Part shown: in pieces, positions 45,460 to 55,102 of the stretch
How positions within the stretch are numbered: position 1 is the stretch's first letter
How the letters are laid out: the number at the start of each line of letters is the position of its first letter
Assembly (NCBI GenBank): GCA_965237995.1
Contig: CBDEGO010000003.1
Span: forward strand, 434,001 to 498,000
Reading direction: 5' to 3'
Length of the DNA: 64,000 bases
Source of the DNA: JAAELZ01 sp965237995
GTDB taxonomy: Bacteria; Pseudomonadota; Gammaproteobacteria; Arenicellales; Poriferihabitantaceae
Made by a program: the position numbers and the translations under genes
Notes under the pieces: model-generated
Told to the model about the DNA's origin: nothing
Seen by the model: only the letters and a program-made list of their open reading frames with translations
Databases searched by the model: none

Positions 45460-46311
45460 ATGAGCAACATTGACAATAGTAGCGCCACCCCAACGCAAGG
45501 CACAATCCGAATTGAAGACGTCGTCAAGATATACGACCCCGATGGCGCGGCTGTGATGGCGGTCGACCATTGCTCAATCGACATTCCAGCCGGAGAAATA
45601 TGTATGATTGTTGGCCCGTCAGGCTGCGGAAAAACAACCTTGTTAAACACCATTGCAGGATTTCACGGGTTGACCTCTGGACATATCTACCTCGACGACG
45701 AAATACTATGCGGCCCGGGTCAAGAAAAAGCTGAACCGGGTTCTGACCGTATCGTGGTTTTTCAAAATGGCGCATTATTCCCCTGGAAAACTAATTTAGA
45801 AAACATCGCGTTCGGCCCAATGATGGAAGGCAAATTAAGCAAAGCTGAAATCTACGATAAAGCGCGTAAAATGATGATAGATGCAGGCTTAGCCGGCACC
45901 GAAGACAGTTACCCTGGTGAAGTATCCTCCGGCCTTCGGCGTCGGGTGGAGATCGTTCGCGCGTTAATGAACGAGCCCAAAGTATTGCTGTTTGATGAAC
46001 CTTACCGCGCATTAGACTCCTTAACCAAGTCGGTTATGCACGAAGCTTTGTTGGAAATTTATTACAAAAACAAAGTCACTATTTTCTTTATTACACACGA
46101 TCTAGAAGAAGCAATATTTCTCGGACACCGTTTAATCATCATGTCTTCTCGGCCTTGCAAACCCAAAAAAATTGTAGAAGTTGATATTCCACACCCCAGA
46201 GATTACAGCGTACTCACCAGCACCCGGTTTAGAGAAATCATTAATGAAGCTAAAGGAGTCGTAAATGAAGAGGCGAGAAAGGCCTTTGAAGCTGGCGAAA
46301 AAGAAGGTTAA
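45460..46311 (+). CDS. ABC transporter ATPase 1 (degenerate signature motif)
   Basis: 283 residues. Walker A GPSGCGKTT (52-60), Q-loop FQNGALFPW (Q102), Walker B VLLFDEP (E180) and switch histidine FFITHDLEEA (H213) are intact. The ABC signature is VSSGL (155-159) instead of LSGGQ, followed by RRRVEIVRAL. A partner with an intact signature is therefore needed to complete its own ATP site. Otherwise typical of the NitT/TauT family. Confidence 0.93.
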   Translation: MSNIDNSSATPTQGTIRIEDVVKIYDPDGAAVMAVDHCSIDIPAGEICMIVGPSGCGKTTLLNTIAGFHGLTSGHIYLDDEILCGPGQEKAEPGSDRIVVFQNGALFPWKTNLENIAFGPMMEGKLSKAEIYDKARKMMIDAGLAGTEDSYPGEVSSGLRRRVEIVRALMNEPKVLLFDEPYRALDSLTKSVMHEALLEIYYKNKVTIFFITHDLEEAIFLGHRLIIMSSRPCKPKKIVEVDIPHPRDYSVLTSTRFREIINEAKGVVNEEARKAFEAGEKEG

Positions 46312-46313
46312 AA

Positions 46314-47138
46314 ATGAACTTAAATAAACTAAAGAAGAAGTTTTCTGGACGCGCTACCTTTCGAGGTTTACTCGCTATTGTGATTTTTATCATTATCTGG
46401 GAACTGGGCGCTCGATCACAAGAACTATTTGGCTATCGCTTACCTTTTCTTGGCCTAGTACCCGCCCCATCGGCAGTAGTAGTTAGTTGGGGAGGCTTAA
46501 TCGGCGACCCTAGCTACTGGTCGAGTTGGTACATGAGCTTCTTGCGCGTATTTGGTGGTTTTTTAGCGGCAATGATTATCGGCATCCCACTGGGGTTATT
46601 TATGGCAGTGAACCGAACCTTCTATGGCATCGCTTTTCCATCGTTTGAAGTATTACGCCCTATCCCACCATTAGCGTGGGTACCTGCATCAATTATTTTC
46701 TGGCCTACCCAGGAACTATCCATCGCTTTTGTTACCTTTCTTGGTGCTTTCTACACCATCGTAATCAATGTGTTAGGTGGCGCTAGATCGATCAACAAAC
46801 AATTTCTTCAAGCTGCGCAATCGATGGGCGCTAGCCAGTGGGATATTTTCCGCCGTATTGTGTTACCGGCGACCTTGCCGTCCATTGTGGTAGGTTCTGC
46901 CGTAGGAATGGGTATCACTTGGGAAGTCGTTGTAGCAGCTGAAATGATTTCTGGTGGTGGTAGCGATGGCGGCGGCGCCGGCGGCGGCCTCGGCTTTTTT
47001 ATCTGGAGTTCCTATGTCGGCGGCTCCTACGAACAAATAATTGTTGGCATGATCAGCATTGGCATCGCAGGTTATATTAGTAGTGAATTATTACGACAAC
47101 TTGGTGGTTATCTCACCCCTTGGTTGAAAACTCGCTAA
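46314..47138 (+). CDS. ABC transporter permease 2
   Basis: 274 residues, six membrane segments from GLLAIVIFIIIWELGARSQE onward, coupling loop QAAQSMGASQWDIFRRI. An unusual glycine-rich stretch (GGGSDGGGAGGGLG, about 220-235) stands in the loop where related permeases have a short GxGxG turn. Begins two bases after ATPase 1. Confidence 0.92.
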   Translation: MNLNKLKKKFSGRATFRGLLAIVIFIIIWELGARSQELFGYRLPFLGLVPAPSAVVVSWGGLIGDPSYWSSWYMSFLRVFGGFLAAMIIGIPLGLFMAVNRTFYGIAFPSFEVLRPIPPLAWVPASIIFWPTQELSIAFVTFLGAFYTIVINVLGGARSINKQFLQAAQSMGASQWDIFRRIVLPATLPSIVVGSAVGMGITWEVVVAAEMISGGGSDGGGAGGGLGFFIWSSYVGGSYEQIIVGMISIGIAGYISSELLRQLGGYLTPWLKTR

Positions 47139-47209
47139 TTGGAACATGAGTAAGATAAGTTTACGCTCTTCAATAAATCTTCTAAAAAACATAATATTTC
47201 GAATTATCC

Positions 47210-48070
47210 ATGTCGACTGATAACTCAACAACAAATAAAAGTAATGAAATTGTCGCAACCAACGTTAATAAGACGTTTGGCGCGGGGCCTTTTGCTAAGG
47301 AAGTGATTAAGGACTGCTCATTCACTATTGAAAGTGGCAAGTTAACCGTAATGATTGGCCCTTCGGGCTGTGGCAAAAGCTCGCTGATTCAACTTATCGC
47401 AGGTTTCGAACAACCCACCTCTGGCCAAATCACCATCGGCGGAAAAACGATAGACAGTCCCGGTAAAGACCGACTGGTGTTGTTCCAAGAGTCCGCTTTG
47501 TTTCCGTGGATGACCACGTGGGACAACGTGATGTACGGACCTAGGGCGCGAGGTGAAAACGACAAAGAATCTTCAGAGCAAGCTGAGTTTCTACTTCGAA
47601 AAGTCGGGTTGGAGGCATTTCGAGATAAATTTCCAGCCCAATTATCCGGCGGCATGCAACGACGAGCAGAACTTGCTCGCGCGATGATTAATAAGCCCGA
47701 AGTGATGATATTAGACGAGCCGTTTCGCGGCCTCGACCATATGTCGAAAGAGTTGATGTGGGAATATTATGCAGGGTTGTACGAAGAGGAACGAAACACC
47801 AATTTCTTTGTGACCACTGATATCGACGAAGCTATTTTTCTCGCAGACAGATTGTTAATTATGACTAACTTACCTACTTCAACCCGGTCTGTCATTGAAA
47901 TTGATATTCCTAGACCTAGAAACATTGATGACATAGCTGATAACGAGCGCGCAAATGAGATCAAAACACAAGTAATGACCTTATTGCATGAAGAAGCAAT
48001 GAAGTCATTCTCAGGCGGCAGTAAAGCAGCCGCAGACTTTCTTGAAGCCTACTCTAAGCGAGCAGGATAG
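47210..48070 (+). CDS. ABC transporter ATPase 2 (switch histidine replaced)
   Basis: 286 residues. Walker A GPSGCGKSS (50-58), Q-loop FQESALFPW, intact signature LSGGM (145-149) and Walker B VMILDEP (E170). The switch region reads FFVTTDIDEA, with threonine (T203) where a histidine is expected. With ATPase 1 this fits a heterodimer with one consensus and one degenerate site. Separated from permease 2 by 71 bases. Confidence 0.92.
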   Translation: MSTDNSTTNKSNEIVATNVNKTFGAGPFAKEVIKDCSFTIESGKLTVMIGPSGCGKSSLIQLIAGFEQPTSGQITIGGKTIDSPGKDRLVLFQESALFPWMTTWDNVMYGPRARGENDKESSEQAEFLLRKVGLEAFRDKFPAQLSGGMQRRAELARAMINKPEVMILDEPFRGLDHMSKELMWEYYAGLYEEERNTNFFVTTDIDEAIFLADRLLIMTNLPTSTRSVIEIDIPRPRNIDDIADNERANEIKTQVMTLLHEEAMKSFSGGSKAAADFLEAYSKRAG

Positions 48071-48104
48071 TTCACTTATATAGTAGCTAAATTTCCTTCA
48101 TTTA

Positions 48105-48302
48105 ATGGTTGAGTTATTACTTCAGCGATCTACCGTTATCACTCTTGCCGTCATTGGTGGTGTTTTATCGCTACTAGTATCTTGGCTAACCACCAAAGAA
48201 GCACTTTCACAACCCACATTGAAATTGTTGACCAAGGCATCCTACGGTTTTATGGGCGCCAGTATGCTTTTATTTGTGGCCGTGGGCCTAACCCAAGGGT
48301 AA
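48105..48302 (+). CDS. Small membrane protein, unknown
   Basis: 65 residues with two hydrophobic segments (STVITLAVIGGVLSLLVSWL and YGFMGASMLLFVAVGLT) and a short polar loop between. It follows ATPase 2 by 34 bases without a clear ribosome site. It could be an accessory subunit of the transporter or a chance frame; hydropathy and position favour a gene. Confidence 0.5.
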   Translation: MVELLLQRSTVITLAVIGGVLSLLVSWLTTKEALSQPTLKLLTKASYGFMGASMLLFVAVGLTQG

Positions 48303-48642
48303 AACAGCTAAGCCCTTCTCCTGTTCATAAGCAACTCGAACACGCCTTAAAGGTTCAAACTAGACTGCCATTGAGTTTAGTATTGAACTCAAGTGCACTC
48401 ACCGATTATTCGTATTTCGCTTAATTGGGTGAAGATAACGCCTAAGTCATCTACCCTAAAAGCAGAGATCCACTTCTCTAAGGCCAGTTTAATCATCGAA
48501 GCAATTTTGAAGATAAATTAACGTCATCACCACACAATAGCTAGAGATTACAGCTCATTGAAATATATGAAGCCTTCACAAGAAAAGCAGCATAAAATGT
48601 AATGATCTCATCCAAAAATAGTTAACAAACGCTCAGAAGAAA
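48303..48642. other. Intergenic region ahead of the flavin oxidoreductase gene
   Basis: 340 bases, no convincing gene. It contains an imperfect dyad CAATAGCT-N9-AGCTCATTG at 48535-48560 that partly resembles the two ATAGC-N12-GCTAT sites, about 90 bases before the next ATG. Confidence 0.5.
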
Positions 48643-50670
48643 ATGATGCACTACCCCGCCCTATTCAAGCCACTAGATCTAGGCTTCACTGAACTGAGCA
48701 ATCGAATCATGATGGGGTCGATGCACACGGGGTTGGAAGAAAGTAAAGATGGATATAAAAAACTAGCCTCATTTTATAAAGAACGCGCTGAAGGCGGTGT
48801 AGGCTTGATTGTGACTGGCGGCATTGCACCTAACTTGGCCGGGCGCGCCAGCCTTCAGGCCGCACAGCTAAGTTCAACTCGACAGCTTAACAAGCACAAG
48901 CTAGTAACGCAGACTGTACACGCAGTAAGCGATACCAAGATATGCTTACAAATTCTACATACGGGCCGTTACGCGTATCATCCCCTTTGTGTTTGCGCAT
49001 CGAAAATTAAATCACCTATTTCTCCGTTTACTCCACGCGCTTTAAGCCGCTCTGGCATTCATAAAACAGTGCGTGACTTCGCCCGCTGTGCAGAACTTGC
49101 CCAACAAGCTAATTATGATGGAGTTGAAGTCATGGCGTCTGAAGGCTATTTGATTAACCAATTTATCGTGCCGAGAACTAACTTTCGATCTGACGAATAC
49201 GGCGGCGCATTTGAAAACCGCTGTCGAATTGCAATTGAGATAGTTGACGCGATCCGTGAAAAGGTAGGCCCAAATTTCATTATCATTTTCCGCCTTTCAA
49301 TGATCGACCTCGTTGATAACGGCTCAACGTGGGAAGAAGTGGTCATGCTTGCGAAAAAAATTGAACAGGCTGGAGCCACATTGATCAACACCGGCATCGG
49401 TTGGCATGAAGCCCGCATTCCAACCATTGCCACCATGGTGCCGCGTGCTGCTTTTAGTTGGGTGTCAGCTAAGTTACGACCACACGTCAACATCCCGATC
49501 ATTACGACTAATCGGATCAACACACCTGAAGTAGCGAATCAAGTAATCGCAGATGGTGAAGCGGACATGGTCTCGATGGCGCGGCCGTTTTTAGCCGACC
49601 CACACCTTGCCAGTAAAGCTCGTCGCGGTGAAGCAAGTCAAATAAACACCTGCATTGCTTGTAACCAAGCTTGTCTAGATCATATTTTCAATGGCAAGCT
49701 CAGCAGTTGCTTGGTTAACCCCAAAGCCTGCCATGAAACTGAATTTAACTCGACAAAAACCGTACGCTCGATAAGGCTAGCCGTAGTTGGCGCGGGGCCA
49801 GCAGGTTTGTCTTGTGCGATAGAGGCTGCACAACTTGGTCATCAAGTGACCCTATTTGAAATGAGTGACCAAATTGGTGGGCAATTTAATATCGCCAAGG
49901 AAATCCCTGGAAAAGAAGAGTTCAGGGAAACACTGCGTTACTACCAAGAGCAACTCAAAGCCCTCGAAGTCGACGTACAGTTTAATACCTTAGTTGCAGT
50001 CGAACACTTGGCGACAAACTTTGACGAGGTTATCATTGCCACCGGGGTAAAGCCGCGTCACCTCGCTATTCCAGGCATTGATCATCCAAAAGTACTTTCC
50101 TACCCCGATGTTTTGCTACGCAAAAAACCAGTTGGAAATACAGTTGCTATTATTGGTGCAGGCGGAATAGGTTTTGATACCGCTGAATTTCTAGCCCATG
50201 ATAAAAACACCCAGCGAAGCGGCAAACAGGCTTACTACGAAGATTGGGGCATAGACACCGACTACGCTGGTCGCGGCGCGATTACCAACAAGCGACCTAA
50301 AAAGTCACGCAGACACATTACTTTATTGCAACGCAAGACAACCAAGCCAGGCAAGACCTTAGGTAAAACAACAGGGTGGATTCACAGACAGAACCTCAAA
50401 GACCAAGGTGTACAAACCCTAAGCGGCGTAACATATTTGAAAATAGATGATGATGGCCTACACATTAGCATCGATGATGAAGTTCAGACTATTACGGTTG
50501 ATCATATCGTTATCTGTGCAGGACAAGAGTCAGAAAATGCACTATACCAAACCTGTCTAGATGCCGGTGTAAGCGCTCATTTAATTGGCGGCGCTCTGCT
50601 CGCCCAAGAAATAGATGCAAAACGTGCTATCGATGATGGCGTAAGACTCGCACATAAGTTGTCAAACTAA
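48643..50670 (+). CDS. NADH:flavin oxidoreductase / 2,4-dienoyl-CoA reductase-like
   Basis: 675 residues. The Old Yellow Enzyme barrel comes first (SNRIMMGSMHTGLEE; GVEVMASEGYLINQFIVP; MARPFLADPHLASKARRGE), then a 4Fe-4S cluster CIACNQACLDHIFNGKLSSC, then FAD/NAD(P)H-binding Rossmann domains (LAVVGAGPAGLSCAIEA; VAIIGAGGIGFDTAEFL). The layout is that of FadH and of trimethylamine dehydrogenase relatives. In this setting it may reduce an unsaturated CoA or ring intermediate before beta-oxidation. Confidence 0.88.
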   Translation: MMHYPALFKPLDLGFTELSNRIMMGSMHTGLEESKDGYKKLASFYKERAEGGVGLIVTGGIAPNLAGRASLQAAQLSSTRQLNKHKLVTQTVHAVSDTKICLQILHTGRYAYHPLCVCASKIKSPISPFTPRALSRSGIHKTVRDFARCAELAQQANYDGVEVMASEGYLINQFIVPRTNFRSDEYGGAFENRCRIAIEIVDAIREKVGPNFIIIFRLSMIDLVDNGSTWEEVVMLAKKIEQAGATLINTGIGWHEARIPTIATMVPRAAFSWVSAKLRPHVNIPIITTNRINTPEVANQVIADGEADMVSMARPFLADPHLASKARRGEASQINTCIACNQACLDHIFNGKLSSCLVNPKACHETEFNSTKTVRSIRLAVVGAGPAGLSCAIEAAQLGHQVTLFEMSDQIGGQFNIAKEIPGKEEFRETLRYYQEQLKALEVDVQFNTLVAVEHLATNFDEVIIATGVKPRHLAIPGIDHPKVLSYPDVLLRKKPVGNTVAIIGAGGIGFDTAEFLAHDKNTQRSGKQAYYEDWGIDTDYAGRGAITNKRPKKSRRHITLLQRKTTKPGKTLGKTTGWIHRQNLKDQGVQTLSGVTYLKIDDDGLHISIDDEVQTITVDHIVICAGQESENALYQTCLDAGVSAHLIGGALLAQEIDAKRAIDDGVRLAHKLSN

Positions 50671-50838
50671 ATCAACTCTTCACCACCATACTGCGCGATA
50701 AAACACGTCGTTTAAAATTCGCTGATCATGCTCATGTATAATGTACACTGCACTTTTCGCTCGCTTTCACCTAGTCTTTTCATCGTTTGCTACATTATGC
50801 TGAGATCGCAAACTATATAAATAATTTCAAGAAACCTA

Positions 50839-53199
50839 ATGAAAAAAATCATTAAAAAAGTCGCCGTTTTGGGTGCTGGAGTCATGGGCGCACAGGTCGC
50901 CGCCCATCTAGCCAATTCTAAAGTTGAAGTCATTTTGTTTGACCTTCCTGCCAAGGAAGGAGATAAATCTTCAACGGTACGCGCAGCAATAAAAGGCTTG
51001 GCCAAACTTAAACCCACGCCATTAGCGACCAAAGGCATTGAGCAACACATTCAAGCAGCTAACTACGACGACGACCTAGAAGCACTGCAAGACTGCGATT
51101 TAATCATTGAAGCCATCGCCGAGAAGATGGAATGGAAGAAGAGCTTATACGACCAGATCGAACCTTATTTAGGTGACGACACCCTTCTAGCCTCTAATAC
51201 CTCAGGCTTGAGTATTAACGAGTTATCAATGCAACTAGCCAAACCGCTGCGTAAACACTTCTTGGGGGTACATTTTTTCAACCCACCGCGCTATATGCAC
51301 TTGCTGGAGATGATCCCTTGTGATGATACCGACGAAGCCGCTATTGCTCTTTTAGAACAATTTTTTGTCAGTACGCTAGGTAAAGGCGTTGTGGTGGCTA
51401 AAGACACACCCAATTTTATTGGCAATCGTATTGGCGTGTTTAACATGCTGGCGACCATGCAACATGCAATCCGCTTGAATATTCCCTTTGAAGTGGTTGA
51501 CCAAATCACCGGCAAACCAATGGGTCGGCCTAAGTCTGGTACGTTTCGTACGGCTGATGTGGTGGGCTTGGATACCATGGCGCATGTCATCAACACCATG
51601 CAGGGCCAGTTGCCAGACGACCCTTGGGTTGATTGTTATCAATCCCCTGATTTTTTGAACAAGATGGTTGAAGAAGGCGCCTTGGGCCAAAAAACCCGTA
51701 AAGGCATTTACATCAATAAAGGCAAACAAGTGTATAGCCTTAGCGAAGGCGATTACGTTAATGCAACCGAACAATTTGATGCCGACATTGCCAAGCTATT
51801 AAATCGCAAAGACTGGTCTGCAACAATCGATGCCTTGCGTGCTAACTCGCACCCGCAAGCGCAATTCATTTGGTCTTGCTTGAGTGACCTATTTCATTAT
51901 TGTCTCGTCACCCTAGAAGATATAGCGCTATGCGCTCGCGATGTCGATTTCGCAATGCGTTGGGGCTTTGGTTGGGACATTGGGCCGTTTGAAATCATGC
52001 AGCAAATTGGCTTTGGCAAGATCGTTACTATTCTGAACCAAGAACTAGCAGATGATAAATTATTAGCTGATGTCACACTACCAGCATGGACCAGTGAAAC
52101 CAGTGACATTCATACCGAAGCGGGTTCCTACTCAGCGAATGAACAACGCTACGTGCCATTACGTGACCATAACGTATATGTCCGTCAGGTGCAGCGTGAA
52201 AACGTAGTCGGTGCCAGTAAGTCGGCCGCTTTAGGTAAAACCATATTTGAAAATGATTCGGTTCGCCTTTGGGGGGCAGATGATGACATTGCGGTTTTGA
52301 GTTACAAAACCAAAATGAACACCATCAACTCAGAGGTGTTGCAGAGTATTCCAAAAGCCTGTGAAGAAGCTGAGAGAAACCATGCTGGTCTGGTGGTTTG
52401 GCATCCAGCCGGGCCATTTGGCGTGGGCGCAGATTTAAAAGAGGCCTCGCTTTATCATGCGCAAGGTCACTTCAACATGATTGTTGCCATGGTAGAAGGC
52501 TTTCAAGCGGCCGCTATGGCGTTAAGGCATTGTCATGTGCCAACTGTTGCTGCGGTGCAAGGCATGGCTTTAGGCGGCGCTTGCGAATTCCAAATGCACA
52601 GCCACGTTACCGTCGCTGCACAAGAATCTTATGTGGGTTTGGTCGAAGCGGGTGTGGGTTTAATTCCAGCAGGTGGCGGATTGAAAGAACTAGCATTACG
52701 CAGCGCACACAACGCTAAAAATGACGACCTGATGCCGCATATTCAATCTGCGTTTGAAGCCACCGCCATGGCCAAAGTATCGGCTAGTGCATTAGATGGC
52801 AAAGCCTTAGGCTTATTAGCGCAGCAAGATATTGTTATCGCCAATTCGCACGAAATTCTTCATGTCGCACTATCGCAAGCAAAAGCCTTAAGCGAAGCGG
52901 GGTTTCGCCCCCCTTCGCGAGATGAGCTTGTGCCAGTAATGGGCAAAACCGGCAAAGCCAATTTAATGATGATGGCAATCAATATGCTCGAAGGCCATTT
53001 CATTTCTGAGTATGACTATGAAATTGCCGAGCGCATCGCGACCACCCTGACCGGTGGTGAAGTAGAAACTGGCACCTTGGTCAGCCAAGACTGGTTATTA
53101 AAACTCGAACGAGAAAACTTTATCGAGTTATTGCAGCAAGAAAAAACGCAAGAGCGCATCGCACACACCCTAAAAACTGGCAAGCCCCTGCGTAATTAA
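50839..53199 (+). CDS. 3-Hydroxyacyl-CoA dehydrogenase / enoyl-CoA hydratase fusion
   Basis: 786 residues. The dehydrogenase part is first (VAVLGAGVMGAQVAAHLANS; SNTSGLSINELS; LGVHFFNPPRYMHLLEMIP; PNFIGNRIGVF), then its C-terminal dimer domains, then a crotonase domain (GPFGVGADLKEASLY; VAAVQGMALGGACEFQMH; EAGVGLIPAGGG). The order is the reverse of classical FadB, where the hydratase comes first. It catalyses hydration and NAD-dependent oxidation in beta-oxidation. Followed 25 bases later by the thiolase. Confidence 0.93.
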   Translation: MKKIIKKVAVLGAGVMGAQVAAHLANSKVEVILFDLPAKEGDKSSTVRAAIKGLAKLKPTPLATKGIEQHIQAANYDDDLEALQDCDLIIEAIAEKMEWKKSLYDQIEPYLGDDTLLASNTSGLSINELSMQLAKPLRKHFLGVHFFNPPRYMHLLEMIPCDDTDEAAIALLEQFFVSTLGKGVVVAKDTPNFIGNRIGVFNMLATMQHAIRLNIPFEVVDQITGKPMGRPKSGTFRTADVVGLDTMAHVINTMQGQLPDDPWVDCYQSPDFLNKMVEEGALGQKTRKGIYINKGKQVYSLSEGDYVNATEQFDADIAKLLNRKDWSATIDALRANSHPQAQFIWSCLSDLFHYCLVTLEDIALCARDVDFAMRWGFGWDIGPFEIMQQIGFGKIVTILNQELADDKLLADVTLPAWTSETSDIHTEAGSYSANEQRYVPLRDHNVYVRQVQRENVVGASKSAALGKTIFENDSVRLWGADDDIAVLSYKTKMNTINSEVLQSIPKACEEAERNHAGLVVWHPAGPFGVGADLKEASLYHAQGHFNMIVAMVEGFQAAAMALRHCHVPTVAAVQGMALGGACEFQMHSHVTVAAQESYVGLVEAGVGLIPAGGGLKELALRSAHNAKNDDLMPHIQSAFEATAMAKVSASALDGKALGLLAQQDIVIANSHEILHVALSQAKALSEAGFRPPSRDELVPVMGKTGKANLMMMAINMLEGHFISEYDYEIAERIATTLTGGEVETGTLVSQDWLLKLERENFIELLQQEKTQERIAHTLKTGKPLRN

Positions 53200-53224
53200 T
53201 CAGGCGTATACACTGAGAATCAAC

Positions 53225-54418
53225 ATGAAAGATACCACTATCCAAGAAGCTTACATCGTCCAAGCCATTCGCACCCCAGTTGGAAAACGCAATGGCGTAT
53301 TTAAGCACACCCGACCCGATGATTTATTAGCCCATGTGCTAAAAGAAGTCACCGAGCACAATACAGATGTGCAAAGCGCGGTCGAGGACATCATCGTAGG
53401 TTGCGCAATGCCTGAAGGGGAACAAGGTATGAATGTAGCGCGTATCGCAACATTACTAGCCGGCTTTCCGGATAACGTACCCGCACTGACAATCAATCGA
53501 TTTTGCTCATCTGGCTCGCAAGCCGTAGCCATGGCTGCGGATAAAATTCGTTTAGGCGAAGCCGATTTAATGATCGGTGCAGGTACCGAATCAATGAGCA
53601 TGGTTCCCATGATGGGCAACAAAGTCGCAATGAATGAAAAAGTATTTCAAGGTGACAATATGGCAATCGCATACGGCATGGGCTTAACCGGTGAAAAAGT
53701 CGCCGAGCGCTGGAAGGTAACGCGTGAAGCACAAGATAATTTTGCCGCTGAGTCACATACACGTGCTTTAAATGCGATCGAAAAAGGCCACTTCGATAGT
53801 GAGATACGCCCTTACGAAATTGAACTATCTCTGCCAACTAAAGACGGCATGGATGTGGAAACGCATCGAACAACTGTCAACCAAGACGAAGGCCCTAGAC
53901 CGGGATCAGCACCAGAAGTATTAAATGGGCTACGTACTGTTTTTCAAGCAGATGGATCGGTAACCGCGGGCAATAGCTCACAAATGTCTGATGGTGCTGG
54001 TGCAGTGCTCCTCGCTAGCGAAGCTGCACTCAAGAAATATAACTTAACCCCAATCGGGAAATTTGTAACCTCTGCCGTGATTGGTGTCCCAGCCGAAGTG
54101 ATGGGAATTGGCCCAAAGGAAGCCATTCCACTTTGTTTAAAACGCGCAGGTCTCCGCCTTGATGAGCTAGACTGGATAGAATTGAACGAGGCATTTGCAG
54201 CCCAATCTTTAGCTGTGATCAACGAGTTAGATTTAGATCAGTCTAAGGTCAACCCTAATGGCGGAGCTATCGCCTTAGGCCATCCACTCGGTGCAACAGG
54301 TGCAATTCGCACCGCCACCATTATGCATGGCTTAAAACGAACGGGTGGCAAATATGGCATGGTGACCATGTGCATTGGCACGGGAATGGGTTTTGCGATG
54401 ATTATGGAGAGTGTCTAA
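53225..54418 (+). CDS. Acetyl-CoA acyltransferase (thiolase)
   Basis: 397 residues. The acyl-binding cysteine lies in TINRFCSSGSQAVAMAADKI, the closing NPNGGAIALGHPLGATGAIR and the second active cysteine in VTMCIGTGMGFAMIME, all standard for degradative thiolases. It cleaves 3-ketoacyl-CoA, completing the set with the FadB-like protein. FadA/FadI type cannot be separated. Confidence 0.95.
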   Translation: MKDTTIQEAYIVQAIRTPVGKRNGVFKHTRPDDLLAHVLKEVTEHNTDVQSAVEDIIVGCAMPEGEQGMNVARIATLLAGFPDNVPALTINRFCSSGSQAVAMAADKIRLGEADLMIGAGTESMSMVPMMGNKVAMNEKVFQGDNMAIAYGMGLTGEKVAERWKVTREAQDNFAAESHTRALNAIEKGHFDSEIRPYEIELSLPTKDGMDVETHRTTVNQDEGPRPGSAPEVLNGLRTVFQADGSVTAGNSSQMSDGAGAVLLASEAALKKYNLTPIGKFVTSAVIGVPAEVMGIGPKEAIPLCLKRAGLRLDELDWIELNEAFAAQSLAVINELDLDQSKVNPNGGAIALGHPLGATGAIRTATIMHGLKRTGGKYGMVTMCIGTGMGFAMIMESV

Positions 54419-54479
54419 ATAACCTTAGTATTATTTTAAGGCTCTTGTTGACGATTCATTATAATTTATTGAAATAAAG

Positions 54480-54827
54480 GCAAACCCTGTACGTTTTACT
54501 AATGGCAGATCACATAATGATCGTGGTAGTCAGTATCTATCCATTCGTCACTCTGATCAATTAACTGAAGCAGGGTTCAACGCTTCAGTTAGCAGTGTTG
54601 GAAGTTCATATGACAACTCGATAGCTGAAAGCATAAATGCGTTATACAAAGCGGAAGTAATTTATATGGATCGACCTTGGCGACCTATTGAGAATAGTAG
54701 AGCATGCTACATTGAACTGGGTAGATTGATTCAATAACCGAAGAATATTCGAGCTGATCGTGATGTGTCACCTCCTGAACATGAATTGATGTATCATCAA
54801 CAAACCGAGTCAAGCGAAACTGCGTGA
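54480..54827 (+). mobile_element. IS3-family transposase OrfB remnant
   Basis: Only the C-terminal end of the integrase domain remains: HNDRGSQYLSIRHSDQLTEA, then SVSSVGSSYDNSIAESINAL and YKAEVIYMDRPWRPIE, a close match to IS3 transposases around their D and E catalytic residues. An in-frame TAA at 54735 is followed by further matching sequence (SPPEHELMYHQQ) to the natural stop at 54825. The 5' part and both ends of the element are missing, so it is a dead fragment. Confidence 0.85.
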
Positions 54828-54949
54828 CTCAGATATTAATGTCTCTGATGAGCGGGGGCAATTCACTGATAATTCTACTTAACCCAGAATAGCTTCATTA
54901 TTTCTTATAACTATCGCAACTATCTGTCTGAAAAAACACGTTTTATTGA

Positions 54950-54977
54950 TTGACTATTAAATCTCTATGGATATAAT
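54950..54977 (+). promoter_or_regulatory. Sigma-70 promoter of the cold-shock gene
   Basis: TTGACT (54950-54955), 16-base spacer, TATAAT (54972-54977), predicted start near 54984. This gives a leader of about 150 bases before the ATG. Confidence 0.75.
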
Positions 54978-55085
54978 CGGCGATGCTTGAAAGTAAGTTT
55001 TTTATTTATGCAATACCGCTTCGAATGCTCCAGTAGTACCTCTTTCCGTTCTTCATAAGTTAAATGCACAACTTCCAGCTTTACC

Positions 55086-55102
55086 GCCTTAATCATTAAG
55101 GC
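55086..55102 (+). promoter_or_regulatory. Leader hairpin before the cold-shock gene
   Basis: GCCTTAA-TCA-TTAAGGC, a perfect 7-base stem with a 3-base loop, about 30 bases upstream of the start codon. Long structured leaders of cspA-type genes control translation with temperature; a similar role is inferred. Confidence 0.5.

Noticed and set aside
48182..48424. 80-codon frame overlapping the small membrane protein
   Set aside because: Out of frame with the membrane protein, no ribosome site, composition typical of a shadow frame.
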